Positions 25,004 to 35,722 of a stretch of DNA of 64,000 nucleotides are shown here, piece by piece (the first letter of the stretch is position 1; each line of letters opens with the position of its first letter). Both the position numbers and the translations under genes were made by a program. The notes beneath the pieces were generated by a model, which was not told where the DNA came from, searched no databases, and saw nothing but the letters and a program-made list of their open reading frames with translations. This DNA is from Bradyrhizobium sp. CCGE-LA001 (lineage in GTDB: Bacteria > Pseudomonadota > Alphaproteobacteria > Rhizobiales > Xanthobacteraceae): assembly GCF_000296215.2 (NCBI RefSeq), contig NZ_CP013949.1:5139501-5203500 (forward strand). Direction: 5' to 3'.

Positions 25004-25327
25004 CTAACCGACCTTCTCGACGAAGACGCGGATGGTGCCGCCGCAGGACAGGCCGACATTCCAGGCGGTCTCGTCGGCGACGCCGAACTCCAGCATCTTG
25101 GGCTTGCCGCTCTCGATCACGTCCATGGCCTCGGTGACCACGGCGCCTTCGACGCAGCCGCCGGAGACGGACCCCAGGAACGTGCCCTCGTCGTTGATGA
25201 CGAGGCTCGAGCCCGCCGGGCGCGGGGCCGAGCCCCAGGTCTCCACCACCGTCGCCAGCGCGACGCCACGGCCGGCCTTCTGCCAGTCTTCCGCCGCCTT
25301 CAGGATATCCTCGTCGCGATCGAGCAT
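25004..25327 (-). CDS. XdhC/CoxI N-terminal-domain protein
   Basis: A 107-residue protein corresponding only to the N-terminal domain of XdhC/CoxI: GVALATVVETWGSAPRPAGSSLVINDEGTFLGSVSGGCVEGAVV and the C-terminal LSCGGTIRVFVEKV. The conserved cysteines in GGCVEG and LSCGG are kept. Encoded 2 nt before the Rossmann-domain partner, it completes a split XdhC. It is a maturation factor for molybdenum hydroxylases. Confidence 0.88.
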   Translation of the reverse strand: MLDRDEDILKAAEDWQKAGRGVALATVVETWGSAPRPAGSSLVINDEGTFLGSVSGGCVEGAVVTEAMDVIESGKPKMLEFGVADETAWNVGLSCGGTIRVFVEKVG

Positions 25328-25337
25328 GGTGTGCCTC

Positions 25338-26540
25338 TCAAGCTGCGGAGCGGATCAGGCTGCGGTGATGCGGCGGCAGCGGCCGGGAGAGCGTTGTGAT
25401 CAGCTCCTGGATCGAACTCAAATTATGTACCGGGCGGAATTCGTCAACGTGCGGCAGCATCATTTTGATGCCCTGGGCCTTGGCCTCGAAGCCGCCGAAC
25501 CGGAGCAGCGGGTTCAGCCAGATCAGCCGCCGGCAGGATCGGTGCAGCCGGTCCATCTCGAAGGCCAGTTTGGAATCGGCCTCGCGCTCCAGCCCGTCGG
25601 AGATCAGGAGCACGATGGCGCCCTGGCTCAGCACGCGCCGCGCCCACAATTTGTTGAAGTTGTGCAGCGAGGCCGAGATCCGCGTGCCGCCGGCCCAATC
25701 CTCCACCGCCGCCGAGCAGCTCGCGAGCGCTTCGTCGGGGTCGCGCTGGCGCAAAGCGCGCGTGACGTTGGTGAGGCGGGTGCCGAACAGGAACACCGAG
25801 ACGCGCTTGCGAGCATCGGTGATGGCATGCAGGAAATGCAGGAACAGGCGGGTGTACTCGCTCATCGAGCCCGAGATATCGAGCAGCGCTACGATCGGCG
25901 CCGGCTTCTCGATCCGCCCGAGGCGGTGGATGTCGATGATGTCGCCGCCGGTGCGCAAGGAGGCACGCAGCGTCCGGCGCAGGTCGAGCCGAAGACCGTG
26001 CGGATCGGGCCGGCGCCGCCGCGTCAGCAGCTCCGCCTGCGGCAGGTGCATCTTCTCGACGGCGCGCAAGGCTTCCGCGATCTCCGCCGCGCTCATCTGT
26101 GCAAAATCCTTCTTCTGGAGGATCTCCTTGTCGGAGACCGACAGGCGCAGATCCTGCTCCTGGTGCTGCGGAGTCTCCGTCATGCGCGGCTGCGACATCG
26201 CCTCCTGAACACGGCGGGAGCCTGCCTGCGGCTTCTTCCTCGCCTGCTCCGGCAGCGGTACCGAATCCAGCATGTGCTTCCACTCCTCCGAGGCGCGGAA
26301 GAACAGGTTGAAAGCCTGCTTGAAGATCAGCGCATGCTCGTGGCGCTTGACGAAGATCGCCTCCAACGTGGTGAAAACGTCGCCGCGGCTGCCGATGTCG
26401 ATCACCTGCAGCGCGCTCATGGCATCGATGACGGCCCCCGGGCCCACCGGCATTCCCGCCGCCCGCAGCGCGCGGGCAAAGCCGACGATGTTGTCGGCGA
26501 ACTGCTCGGTTTGCTCGGGGGCAAGGTGGTTGATGGCCAT
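25338..26540 (-). CDS. coxE: CoxE-like VWA-domain protein
   Basis: A 400-residue protein of the CoxE/VWA_CoxE family. A helical N-terminal half is followed by a von Willebrand A domain with an intact metal-ion-dependent adhesion motif in LLDISGSMSEYTR and later LLISDGLERE. In Oligotropha-type CO dehydrogenase systems CoxE works with the AAA+ ATPase CoxD to mature the copper-molybdenum site of CoxL. Here it directly follows the CoxD-like gene, separated by a type B repeat, and precedes the XdhC genes. Confidence 0.88.
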   Translation of the reverse strand: MAINHLAPEQTEQFADNIVGFARALRAAGMPVGPGAVIDAMSALQVIDIGSRGDVFTTLEAIFVKRHEHALIFKQAFNLFFRASEEWKHMLDSVPLPEQARKKPQAGSRRVQEAMSQPRMTETPQHQEQDLRLSVSDKEILQKKDFAQMSAAEIAEALRAVEKMHLPQAELLTRRRRPDPHGLRLDLRRTLRASLRTGGDIIDIHRLGRIEKPAPIVALLDISGSMSEYTRLFLHFLHAITDARKRVSVFLFGTRLTNVTRALRQRDPDEALASCSAAVEDWAGGTRISASLHNFNKLWARRVLSQGAIVLLISDGLEREADSKLAFEMDRLHRSCRRLIWLNPLLRFGGFEAKAQGIKMMLPHVDEFRPVHNLSSIQELITTLSRPLPPHHRSLIRSAA

Positions 26541-26557
26541 GGTGTGTCGCCCTTGCC

Positions 26558-26634
26558 GTCATTCCGGAGCCGCGAAGCGTGAACCCGGAATCTCGAGGTT
26601 CCGGGTTCGATGCTCCGCATCGCCCCGGAACGAC
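26558..26634. repeat. Palindromic intergenic repeat, type B, copy 2
   Basis: GAACCCGGAATCTCGAGG with its complement CCGGGTTC and flanking GTCATTCC / GGAACGAC ends match the element at 15582-15661. It is inserted between coxD and coxE within the operon. Confidence 0.75.
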
Positions 26635-26638
26635 CAAA

Positions 26639-27562
<924 letters not shown>

Positions 27563-27624
27563 GAAATAGCCAGTCTCGCTACGCCCTCACTGGGGACAGA
27601 TCTGGGCCGAGGAATGAGGTCAGC

Positions 27625-28431
27625 TCATTCCTTGGCATTGGCGGCGTCGACGGCGCGGCGCGTCAGCACGCCAATGAGATGCGCGCGGTACTCGGCGCTG
27701 CCGTGGATGTCGCTGTTGAGGCCTTCCGCCGGCACCGTGATGCCGTCGAGCGCCTTGGCCGAGAAGCGCTTCTTCAGGGCCTCCTCGAACGCGGCCACGC
27801 GGAACACGCCTTCGGAGCCCGCACCGGTGACGGCGACCCGCACGTCCGACGGACGCCGCGCCACGAACACGCCGACCAGCGCGTAGCGCGAGGCCTGGTT
27901 GCGGAATTTGATGTAAGCCGCCTTCTTCGGCAGCGGGAACATGATCTTGGTGATGATCTCGTCGGCTTCGAGCGCGGTGGAGAACAGGCCCTGGAAAAAT
28001 TCTTCCGCCTTGAGGCGGCGCTTGTTCGTCACGATGGTGGCGCCCAACGCGAGCACGGCAGCCGGATAGTCCGCGGTCGGATCGTTGTTGGCGAGCGAAC
28101 CGCCGATCGTGCCCTTGTGACGCACCGCGGGATCGCCGATCTGGCTCGCGAGATTCGCCAGCGCCGGGATCGCTTCACCGACGACGGCGGAGCTCGCGAC
28201 CTCGGCGTGCCTGGCGGTGGCGCCGATCACCAGCGAGCGGCCCTTCATCTCGATCGCGTTGAGCCCCTCGATGTGAGAGAGGTCGACGAGGTGCGGCGGG
28301 CTGGCGAGGCGCTGCTTCATGACGGGAATCAGCGTGTGGCCGCCGGCGATGACCTTGGCGTCCTCGTTCTTCACCAGCAGATTGGCCGCCTGCCGCACGG
28401 TGCCGGGACGATGATATTTGAATTCGTACAT
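27625..28431 (-). CDS. coxM: CoxM-like FAD-binding medium subunit
   Basis: A 268-residue flavoprotein subunit of a CO-dehydrogenase/xanthine-oxidase-family enzyme. The flavin motifs are AGGHTLIP at residues 29-36 and TIGGSLANND near 110, with a C-terminal CO_deh_flav_C-type domain (about 165-268). It passes electrons from the [2Fe-2S] subunit to an acceptor. It is encoded 32 nt after the CoxS-like gene. The order S-M with no L between them differs from both common arrangements (M-S-L and S-L-M). Confidence 0.92.
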   Translation of the reverse strand: MYEFKYHRPGTVRQAANLLVKNEDAKVIAGGHTLIPVMKQRLASPPHLVDLSHIEGLNAIEMKGRSLVIGATARHAEVASSAVVGEAIPALANLASQIGDPAVRHKGTIGGSLANNDPTADYPAAVLALGATIVTNKRRLKAEEFFQGLFSTALEADEIITKIMFPLPKKAAYIKFRNQASRYALVGVFVARRPSDVRVAVTGAGSEGVFRVAAFEEALKKRFSAKALDGITVPAEGLNSDIHGSAEYRAHLIGVLTRRAVDAANAKE

Positions 28432-28463
28432 GGGGTGTCCTGATCGCGGAATGCGTGCGCGGT

Positions 28464-28949
<486 letters not shown>

Positions 28950-29029
28950 AAGCACTCTCTATCAGCGCCCCAACGGGTCCCGTCGAAGCGGTTCTTATAG
29001 TTATTCCAACCCATCATATGGGCCAATAT

Positions 29030-29054
29030 GCCCGGGGGCAACATCACCCCGGGC
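29030..29054. other. GC-rich hairpin between coxG and coxS
   Basis: GCCCGGGG (29030-29037) pairs with CCCCGGGC (29047-29054) around a 9-nt loop. It has no T-run on either strand, so it may be an attenuator, an mRNA-stability hairpin or a weak terminator downstream of coxG. Confidence 0.4.
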
Positions 29055-29084
29055 GCAAGCCGCCATGCCGAAAGCCGATAGCCT

Positions 29085-29531
29085 TCAGCCCTGTACCGCC
29101 TTGGCGAAGTTCGCAAAAAATTCGTCGGCCAGCTTTTTGGCCGCACCGTTGATGAGGCGCTGACCGAGCTGCGCCAACTTGCCGCCGATCTGTGCCTCGA
29201 CATCGTAGGAGAGCAGCGTGCCGCCGTCCTTCTCCGCGAGCCTGACGGCCGCCCCACCCTTGGCGAAGCCGGCCACCCCGCCCTCGCCTTCACCGGAGAT
29301 CTTGTAGCCGTTGGGCGGGTCGAGATCGGACAGCGTGACCTTGCCCTTGAAGCGCGCGGACACGGGGCCGACCTTCATTTTGGCCGTCGCGCGAAAGCCG
29401 CCGTCGTCGGTCTTCTCCAGCTCCTCGCAGCCGGGAATGCAGGCCTTCAAAACTTCGGGATCGTTGAGCTTGTCCCACACGGCCTCGCGCGGCGCCGCAA
29501 GTTGGACTTCGCCGTTCATCGTCATGGCCAT
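29085..29531 (-). CDS. coxG: CoxG-like SRPBCC protein
   Basis: A 148-residue START-fold protein of the CoxG family: MNGEVQLAAPREAVWDKLND, LKACIPGCEELEK, FRATAKMKVGPVSARFKGKV, and GTLLSYDVEAQIGGKLAQLGQRL. In carboxidotrophs CoxG is a membrane-recruiting partner of CO dehydrogenase and has been linked to quinone handling. The ATG at 29531 follows GGGAGG; the frame open to 29651 is rejected. A hairpin separates it from coxS, so it may be partly uncoupled from the rest of the operon. It is divergent from pcaB. Confidence 0.9.
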   Translation of the reverse strand: MAMTMNGEVQLAAPREAVWDKLNDPEVLKACIPGCEELEKTDDGGFRATAKMKVGPVSARFKGKVTLSDLDPPNGYKISGEGEGGVAGFAKGGAAVRLAEKDGGTLLSYDVEAQIGGKLAQLGQRLINGAAKKLADEFFANFAKAVQG

Positions 29532-29700
29532 GGGTGCCTCCCGGATCGCATAACTATAATGCTGTTCAAGTAACGCACGGAGGCCATAAAGGAAAGGGCG
29601 CCCGCCGGTCACGTGCAATGCATATTCGCAACTGCAAAAAGCTTGCGTCAATGGTTTGGGATTGGCACAGGCCGGGCGTGGTGGTTAGGTCCCGCACGAC

Positions 29701-31056
29701 ATGAGTACATCCCTCTCCCCTCTGCTTGCCCCGATGCTGTCGAGCGCGGCCATGCGCGCGGCCTGCGACGATCGTTCGACCCTGCAGAACATGCTCGATT
29801 TCGAGGCAGCTCTGGCCCGGGCCGAGGCCGCCACGGGCGTGATTCCGGCATCCGCGGTGGGGGCGATCGCGTCCGCCTGCAAGGCTGATGCCTTTGACAT
29901 GGCCGCTCTGGCCGAGGCCGCAACGCGATCAGGCAATCTCGCGATTCCGCTGGTCAAGGCGCTGACTGCCAATGTCGGCAAGGCCGACGCGGAGGCCGCG
30001 CGCTTCGTGCACTGGGGCGCGACCAGCCAGGACGTCATCGACACCGCGACGATGCTCACGCTGCGCGCCGGCATCGGGGTGCTGGATGCCGACCTCAGCC
30101 GCGCCATCAAGGGCTTTGCGGCACTGGCGCGCACCCATCGTACCACCGCGATGGTGGCGCGGACCTGGCTCCAGCACGCACTGCCGATGCCGTTCGGCCT
30201 GAAGGCTGCCGAATACGCTGCAAGCCTCGCCCGCGCCCGTTGCCGTCTCAGGCGGCTCGCCCGCGAGGGCCTTGCGCTACAATTCGGCGGCGCCGCCGGC
30301 ACGCTCGCCGCACTCGGTGACAAGGGGCTCGTGGTCGCCGAGCGGCTGGCGCATGAGCTGAACCTGCCACTGCCCGAAGCGCCCTGGCATACCCATCGCG
30401 ATCGCATCGCGGAGGCCGCTTCCAGCTTCGCCATCCTCGCCGGCAGCTGCGGCAAGATCGCGCGCGACGTGTTGCTGCTGATGCAGACCGACGTCGCCGA
30501 AGCGTTCGAGCCCGCCGGTGAAGGCCGCGGCGGCTCCTCGACCATGCCGCACAAGCGCAACCCGGTCGCCGCCGCCAGCGCATTGGGCGCTGCCACCATG
30601 GCCCCGCAGCTCGCCGCCACGATTTTGGCCGCGCAGGTACAGGATCACGAGCGCAGTGCCGGTCCGTGGCACGCGGAATGGCCGACGCTGCCGCAGTTGA
30701 TGCTGGTCACCTCGGGGGCGCTGGCCGCCATCGTCGACATTGCAGAAGGCCTCGAAATCGATGCCGCGCGGATGCGCAGCAATCTCGATGCGACGCACGG
30801 GTTGATCATGGCTGAAGCGGTGACCTTTGCGCTGGCCGAGACAATCGGCAAGAGCGATGCACATCATCTGATCGAGGCCGCCAGCAAGCGCGCCGTCGCC
30901 GAGAAGAAGCATCTGCGCGAGGTGCTGTCGGCCGATTCGCTCGTCACCGCGCATCTGCCGCGGGAAAAAATTGCGGCATTGTTCGAGCCGATGGCCTATC
31001 AAGGGGCTTCCCAGGCCCTAATCGACCGGCTGCTCGACAGTCTCGACCGTGAATAA
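29701..31056 (+). CDS. pcaB: 3-carboxy-cis,cis-muconate cycloisomerase
   Basis: A 451-residue member of the fumarase/aspartase superfamily. It carries FVHWGATSQDVIDTA, the active-site TWLQHALPMPFGLKAAEY and the signature GGSSTMPHKRNPVAAA. It converts 3-carboxymuconate to 4-carboxymuconolactone in the protocatechuate branch of the beta-ketoadipate pathway. The next two genes encode the following pathway enzymes, which supports the PcaB call over the similar adenylosuccinate or argininosuccinate lyases (a true purB is at 54.6 kb). Confidence 0.93.
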   Translation: MSTSLSPLLAPMLSSAAMRAACDDRSTLQNMLDFEAALARAEAATGVIPASAVGAIASACKADAFDMAALAEAATRSGNLAIPLVKALTANVGKADAEAARFVHWGATSQDVIDTATMLTLRAGIGVLDADLSRAIKGFAALARTHRTTAMVARTWLQHALPMPFGLKAAEYAASLARARCRLRRLAREGLALQFGGAAGTLAALGDKGLVVAERLAHELNLPLPEAPWHTHRDRIAEAASSFAILAGSCGKIARDVLLLMQTDVAEAFEPAGEGRGGSSTMPHKRNPVAAASALGAATMAPQLAATILAAQVQDHERSAGPWHAEWPTLPQLMLVTSGALAAIVDIAEGLEIDAARMRSNLDATHGLIMAEAVTFALAETIGKSDAHHLIEAASKRAVAEKKHLREVLSADSLVTAHLPREKIAALFEPMAYQGASQALIDRLLDSLDRE

Positions 31057-31083
31057 GAACTGCACATACGACGGAGACGCTGC

Positions 31084-31866
31084 ATGCCCATGATCGATGC
31101 CGACGGATGCCTGCTCAACGTCTCCGTCGAGGGCCGCGACGGCGGGCCGACCTTGATGCTTTCCAACTCGCTCGGCTGCACGCTTCAGATGTGGGAGCCG
31201 CAGATGAAGGCGCTGGCGCAGGTGTTCCGCGTCATCCGCTACGACCGACGAGGTCACGGCAAGTCGAGCGTCCCGGCCGGTCCCTACACCATGGAGCGCT
31301 TTGGCCGCGACGTGCTCGCGATCCTCGACGACCTCAACATCGAGAAGGTGCATTGGTGCGGCCTGTCGATGGGCGGCATGGTCGGGCAATGGCTGGGCGC
31401 GAACGCGCCGGAGCGCTTCGGCAAGCTCATCCTCGCCAACACCTCCTGCTATTATGCCGAACCGACCAAATGGCTGGAGCGCATCGATGCCGTGAAGAAG
31501 GGCGGCATCGCGGCGGTCGCCGATGCCGTGATCGCCGGCTGGCTGACGGCGGATTTCCGCGAGCGCGAGCCTGAGATCACCGCGAAGATGAAGTCGATGC
31601 TGCTGGCCTCCCCTGTCGAGGGTTATCTCGCCTGCTGCGAGGCGCTGTCGACGCTGGACCAGCGCGCGCTGCTTGCCAAGATCAAGAGCCCGACGCTGGT
31701 GATCGCCGGCCGCCACGACATGGCGACGCCGATCTCGGCGGGCGAACTGATCCGCGCGAACATTCCCGGCGCCAGCATGACCATCATCGACGCCGCCCAC
31801 ATTTCCAACGTCGAACAGCCGCATGCATTCACGGATGCGGTGGTCGGATTCTTGACGCAGCGCTAG
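31084..31866 (+). CDS. pcaD: 3-oxoadipate enol-lactonase
   Basis: A 260-residue alpha/beta hydrolase. The nucleophile elbow GLSMGG has Ser95, the oxyanion region is SNSLGCTLQMW, the acid is probably in VIAGRHDMATP, and His is in DAAHISNVEQP. It hydrolyses 3-oxoadipate enol-lactone to 3-oxoadipate. It lies 27 nt after pcaB and is followed by pcaC after a type D repeat, giving the order B-D-C. Protocatechuate dioxygenase genes (pcaHG) are not in the window. Confidence 0.93.
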   Translation: MPMIDADGCLLNVSVEGRDGGPTLMLSNSLGCTLQMWEPQMKALAQVFRVIRYDRRGHGKSSVPAGPYTMERFGRDVLAILDDLNIEKVHWCGLSMGGMVGQWLGANAPERFGKLILANTSCYYAEPTKWLERIDAVKKGGIAAVADAVIAGWLTADFREREPEITAKMKSMLLASPVEGYLACCEALSTLDQRALLAKIKSPTLVIAGRHDMATPISAGELIRANIPGASMTIIDAAHISNVEQPHAFTDAVVGFLTQR

Positions 31867-31877
31867 TCACACAAGAC

Positions 31878-31964
31878 CGTCATTGCGAGGAGCGTAGCGA
31901 CGAAGCAATCCAGAAATCCCTCCGCGGAGACACTCTGGATTGCTTCGCTGCGCTCGCAATGACG
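31878..31964. repeat. Palindromic intergenic repeat, type D, copy 2
   Basis: The ends CGTCATTGCGAGGAGCG and CGCTCGCAATGACG enclose AGCAATCCAGA / TCTGGATTGCTTC arms around CCTCCGCGG. It matches the element at 20720-20807 and interrupts the pca operon between pcaD and pcaC. Confidence 0.8.
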
Positions 31965-31980
31965 GAGAGGAGGAAAGACA

Positions 31981-32373
31981 ATGGACGACCAGAAGCGCCG
32001 CGATGCCGGTATGAATGTGCGCCGAAAGGTGCTGGGCACTGCCTGGGTCGACAAGTCGATCGCGAACCGCAACGCCTTCAACACCGACTTCCAGGACATG
32101 ATCACCCGTTACGCCTGGGGCGAGATCTGGACTCGGCCGCATTTCGACGAGCGCACGCGGCGGGTGCTGGTGATCGGCACCATGGTTGCGCTCGGGCAAT
32201 GGGACGAATTCCGCCTGCATGTACGCGCAGCGCTCGCCGAGGGCGGCTTCACGGCCGAGGATATCAAGGAGATCCTGCTGCAGCAGGCGATCTATTGCGG
32301 CGTGCCGGCGGTCAACCACGCCGTCAAGGAGGCCTCAACGATTGTGCAGGAGCTCGGCCTGCTCAAGACCTAG
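31981..32373 (+). CDS. pcaC: 4-carboxymuconolactone decarboxylase
   Basis: A 130-residue AhpD-like-fold enzyme: RRKVLGTAWVDKSIANRNAFNTDFQDMITRYAWGEIWTRP at the N-terminus, then VLVIGTMVALGQWDEFRLHVRAAL and the C-terminal LLQQAIYCGVPAVNHAVKEA. It decarboxylates 4-carboxymuconolactone to 3-oxoadipate enol-lactone, the step between PcaB and PcaD. Its 3' end overlaps the convergent membrane-protein gene by 39 bp, which is unusual. Confidence 0.93.
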   Translation: MDDQKRRDAGMNVRRKVLGTAWVDKSIANRNAFNTDFQDMITRYAWGEIWTRPHFDERTRRVLVIGTMVALGQWDEFRLHVRAALAEGGFTAEDIKEILLQQAIYCGVPAVNHAVKEASTIVQELGLLKT

Positions 32374-32859
32374 GGGAGCGGCGCTCTCGACAGTCTTTGG
32401 CGCTGCCTCCGGCTTCTCGATCACGAGCACGATGGCAGCACCGAGCAGCAGCAGGAACTCGGTGGCGTGCAGCCGGAGCGCGGCCATCTCACCGACCTTC
32501 GAGGCCATCACCATGCTGACAAACGAGAGCAGGCTGCCGATCGCCAGCGCAATGCCCAGCGCCTCGTCGCTGCCGCCATTCTTCCGTGTCCGAGGGATGC
32601 AGAGCAGCACGAGATAGATCGCTAAGAACGCCACCACCGTCAGCCGTCCGAGCGCCAGCAGCCAAGCGGCGCGCACCGTGTCCATCCCCGCCATCTGGAG
32701 ATGGTCGCTCAGGAACAGCGCCACCGCGACGCTCGGCCGCTCGTAGAGGCCGTGCACCGGTGCCACGATGATGTTGAAGGCGACGAGGGTCCAGACCGGA
32801 ATGAAGTAGGCCGCCAGCAGCGCGCCGTTGACCGAATCGATTCGCCAATTCCTGAACAT
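32335..32859 (-). CDS. Four-helix membrane protein, unknown function
   Basis: A 174-residue protein with about four transmembrane segments (near residues 12-34, 62-86, 100-118 and 128-146) and a hydrophilic C-terminus. The start at 32859 follows GGGAAG. No family is recognised. Its last 13 codons overlap the 3' end of pcaC on the other strand, so the two genes may interfere through antisense transcription. It is monocistronic. Confidence 0.65.
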   Translation of the reverse strand: MFRNWRIDSVNGALLAAYFIPVWTLVAFNIIVAPVHGLYERPSVAVALFLSDHLQMAGMDTVRAAWLLALGRLTVVAFLAIYLVLLCIPRTRKNGGSDEALGIALAIGSLLSFVSMVMASKVGEMAALRLHATEFLLLLGAAIVLVIEKPEAAPKTVESAAPLGLEQAELLHNR

Positions 32860-32992
32860 GCCGCTTCCCGCCTGATTGGCCGACCGCCTTCAGCGGAAGG
32901 CGGCCTCGGGGGAGCTAACTCGCATCAGACTGCGGCGGCAATTTAAACCCTTTGTTTACCTTAACTGCCCGAGTGGACCGTCCCCAACAGGA

Positions 32993-33020
32993 AAAGGCCC
33001 CGCCTTTCGGCGGGGCCTTT
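32993..33020 (-). terminator. Rho-independent terminator of the small Gln/Gly-rich gene
   Basis: A perfect 12-bp stem AAAGGCCCCGCC (32993-33004) pairs with 33009-33020 around a 4-nt loop. On the minus strand it is followed by TTTTCC. It lies 25 nt after the stop codon of the minus-strand small gene at 33045-33212 and fits no other gene. Confidence 0.85.
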
Positions 33021-33044
33021 CGTCACACTGGGTTCCCAAACTCG

Positions 33045-33212
33045 CTATTCCTGATCGCGCTGGCCACCCTGCTGCTGGCCGGGACGATCGCCCTGGCGCA
33101 TCGGGTCCTGCTGCTGCTGTCCGGGTTTCTGGCCGCCACCCTGCTGCTGCGGATTACGCTGGCCGGGGTTCTGACTCTGCTGGCCCGGATTCTGGTTCTG
33201 CTGCTTCGTCAT
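33045..33212 (-). CDS. Small Gln/Gly/Pro-rich disordered protein (55 aa)
   Basis: A short gene below common length cut-offs. The ATG at 33212 follows AAGGGAG with 8-nt spacing, and TAG is at 33045. The product begins MTKQQNQNPGQQSQNPGQ and continues as imperfect PGQQ / QQGG repeats with a charged tail (DPMRQGDRPG and RDQE). It has about one third Gln, no hydrophobic core and no cysteine, so it should be disordered. A strong terminator directly downstream on the same strand supports a dedicated transcript. It is divergent from livH. No family is recognised; stress-related small disordered proteins of similar composition are known, but a link is only a guess. Confidence 0.7.
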   Translation of the reverse strand: MTKQQNQNPGQQSQNPGQRNPQQQGGGQKPGQQQQDPMRQGDRPGQQQGGQRDQE

Positions 33213-33473
33213 TCGGGGAAACTCCCTTGTTGGACGTCAGAAGAAAGATAACGGCCGGCCTCCAGATTGGTTGCGCCGGAACCCGGTTCCTTCCCTTGCT
33301 GGAACTCAAGCGCGAAATGATCTCTGTACAAGCCTTTGTGCCGAGGCTTGGCCAGTTGCGGCCGCCAGTTCCCTCCTGTTACAAAACCGGAAGAGCGCTC
33401 AAGGGCTGCCGGGGCCCAAGAACTCTTTCTCAAGAGCTCCCTTTGAGCCGCGTCAGGTGTGGTAACGGCAGCC

Positions 33474-34391
<918 letters not shown>

Positions 34392-34402
34392 CGGACCGCC
34401 GC

Positions 34403-35722
34403 GTGACAGCTTCCTCGACCAAGACGGTCAAATCCACAACGGGCATCGCCTCCCTCCTGAAGACGGCCGTCATCAACGCGCTGATCGCGCTGGTGCTGTT
34501 CTCGCTGATGGTCGGCGTTCGCACCGAGGCGGGCTCGTCCGGCCAGCTCACCTATTGGACGCGCTTCGGGGAGCTTGCGTCCCTCGTCGCGATCGTGTTC
34601 GGCGGCTCGATCGTGATCGAACTGCTCAGACAATGGATCGGCCCGACCGGCACCGAGAGACTGGTGCCGTCGGCGGTGCAGAGCGGCGTGTCATTCATCG
34701 GCCGCTACCTCGCGCCGGCGCTGCTGATCTTCACCCTGCTGGTGCCTGTGATCTTCTATAACCAGCGCTACATCCTCGACCTCGCGATCCTCGTGCTCAC
34801 CTACGTCATGCTGGGCTGGGGATTGAACGTCGTGGTCGGCCTCGCCGGCCTGCTCGACCTCGGCTATGTCGCGTTCTACGCCGTCGGCGCCTATTCCTAC
34901 GGGCTGCTCGCCACCAATTTCGGCTGGTCGTTCTGGATTTGCCTGCCGCTCGCCGGCATCCTCGCTGCGTTCTGGGGCGTGCTGCTCGGCTTTCCCGTGC
35001 TGCGCCTGCGCGGCGATTACCTTGCCATCGTGACGCTGGCCTTCGGCGAGATCATCCGCCTCGTCATCATCAACTGGCAGGAGCTCACGGGCGGGCCCAA
35101 CGGCGTCAGCGGCATTCCGCGCCCGTCCTTCTTCGGCATCCCGCTCGACAGGAGCGATGAGGGGCTCGCCTTCAGGCTCGGCATCGAGTATTCGGCGACC
35201 CACCGCATCATCTTCCTGTTCTACCTGATCCTGGCGCTCGCGCTGCTCACCAACTGGGTGACGATCCGTCTGCGCCGCCTGCCGATCGGCCGGGCCTGGG
35301 AAGCCCTGCGCGAGGACGAGGTGGCCTGCCGGGCGCTCGGCATCAACACCACGACCACCAAGCTCACGGCGTTCGCGACGGGCGCCATGTTCGGCGGCTT
35401 CGCCGGCGCGTTCTTTGCGACGCGCCAGGGCTTCATCAGCCCGGAATCGTTCACCTTCCAGGAATCGGCCCTGGTCCTCGCCATCGTCGTGCTCGGCGGC
35501 ATGGGCTCGCAGCTCGGCGTCGCCCTCGCGGCTCTCGCCCTGATCGGCGGCTTCGAGCTGTTCCGCGGTCTCGAGAACTACCGCATGCTGGTGTTCGGCA
35601 TGTCGATGGTCCTGATCATGATCTGGCGACCGCGCGGCCTGATCGGCCATCGCGCCCCGACTGTGTACCTAACCAAGGCAAAGGCGATCTCCTCCGAGCT
35701 CGTCAAGGAAGGGCACGGATGA
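34403..35722 (+). CDS. livM: Branched-chain amino acid ABC transporter permease LivM
   Basis: A 439-residue permease with about ten helices. The conserved core is GLNVVVGLAGLLDLGYVAFYAVGAY, LRLRGDYLAIVTLAFGEIIRL and RAWEALREDEVACRALGIN. The first ~120 residues are an N-terminal extension with two or three more helices, as in E. coli LivM. The GTG at 34403, 11 nt after the livH stop, is the likely start; the same frame is open far upstream through livH in a different reading frame and is not coding there. It overlaps livG by 4 bp. Confidence 0.93.
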   Translation: MTASSTKTVKSTTGIASLLKTAVINALIALVLFSLMVGVRTEAGSSGQLTYWTRFGELASLVAIVFGGSIVIELLRQWIGPTGTERLVPSAVQSGVSFIGRYLAPALLIFTLLVPVIFYNQRYILDLAILVLTYVMLGWGLNVVVGLAGLLDLGYVAFYAVGAYSYGLLATNFGWSFWICLPLAGILAAFWGVLLGFPVLRLRGDYLAIVTLAFGEIIRLVIINWQELTGGPNGVSGIPRPSFFGIPLDRSDEGLAFRLGIEYSATHRIIFLFYLILALALLTNWVTIRLRRLPIGRAWEALREDEVACRALGINTTTTKLTAFATGAMFGGFAGAFFATRQGFISPESFTFQESALVLAIVVLGGMGSQLGVALAALALIGGFELFRGLENYRMLVFGMSMVLIMIWRPRGLIGHRAPTVYLTKAKAISSELVKEGHG

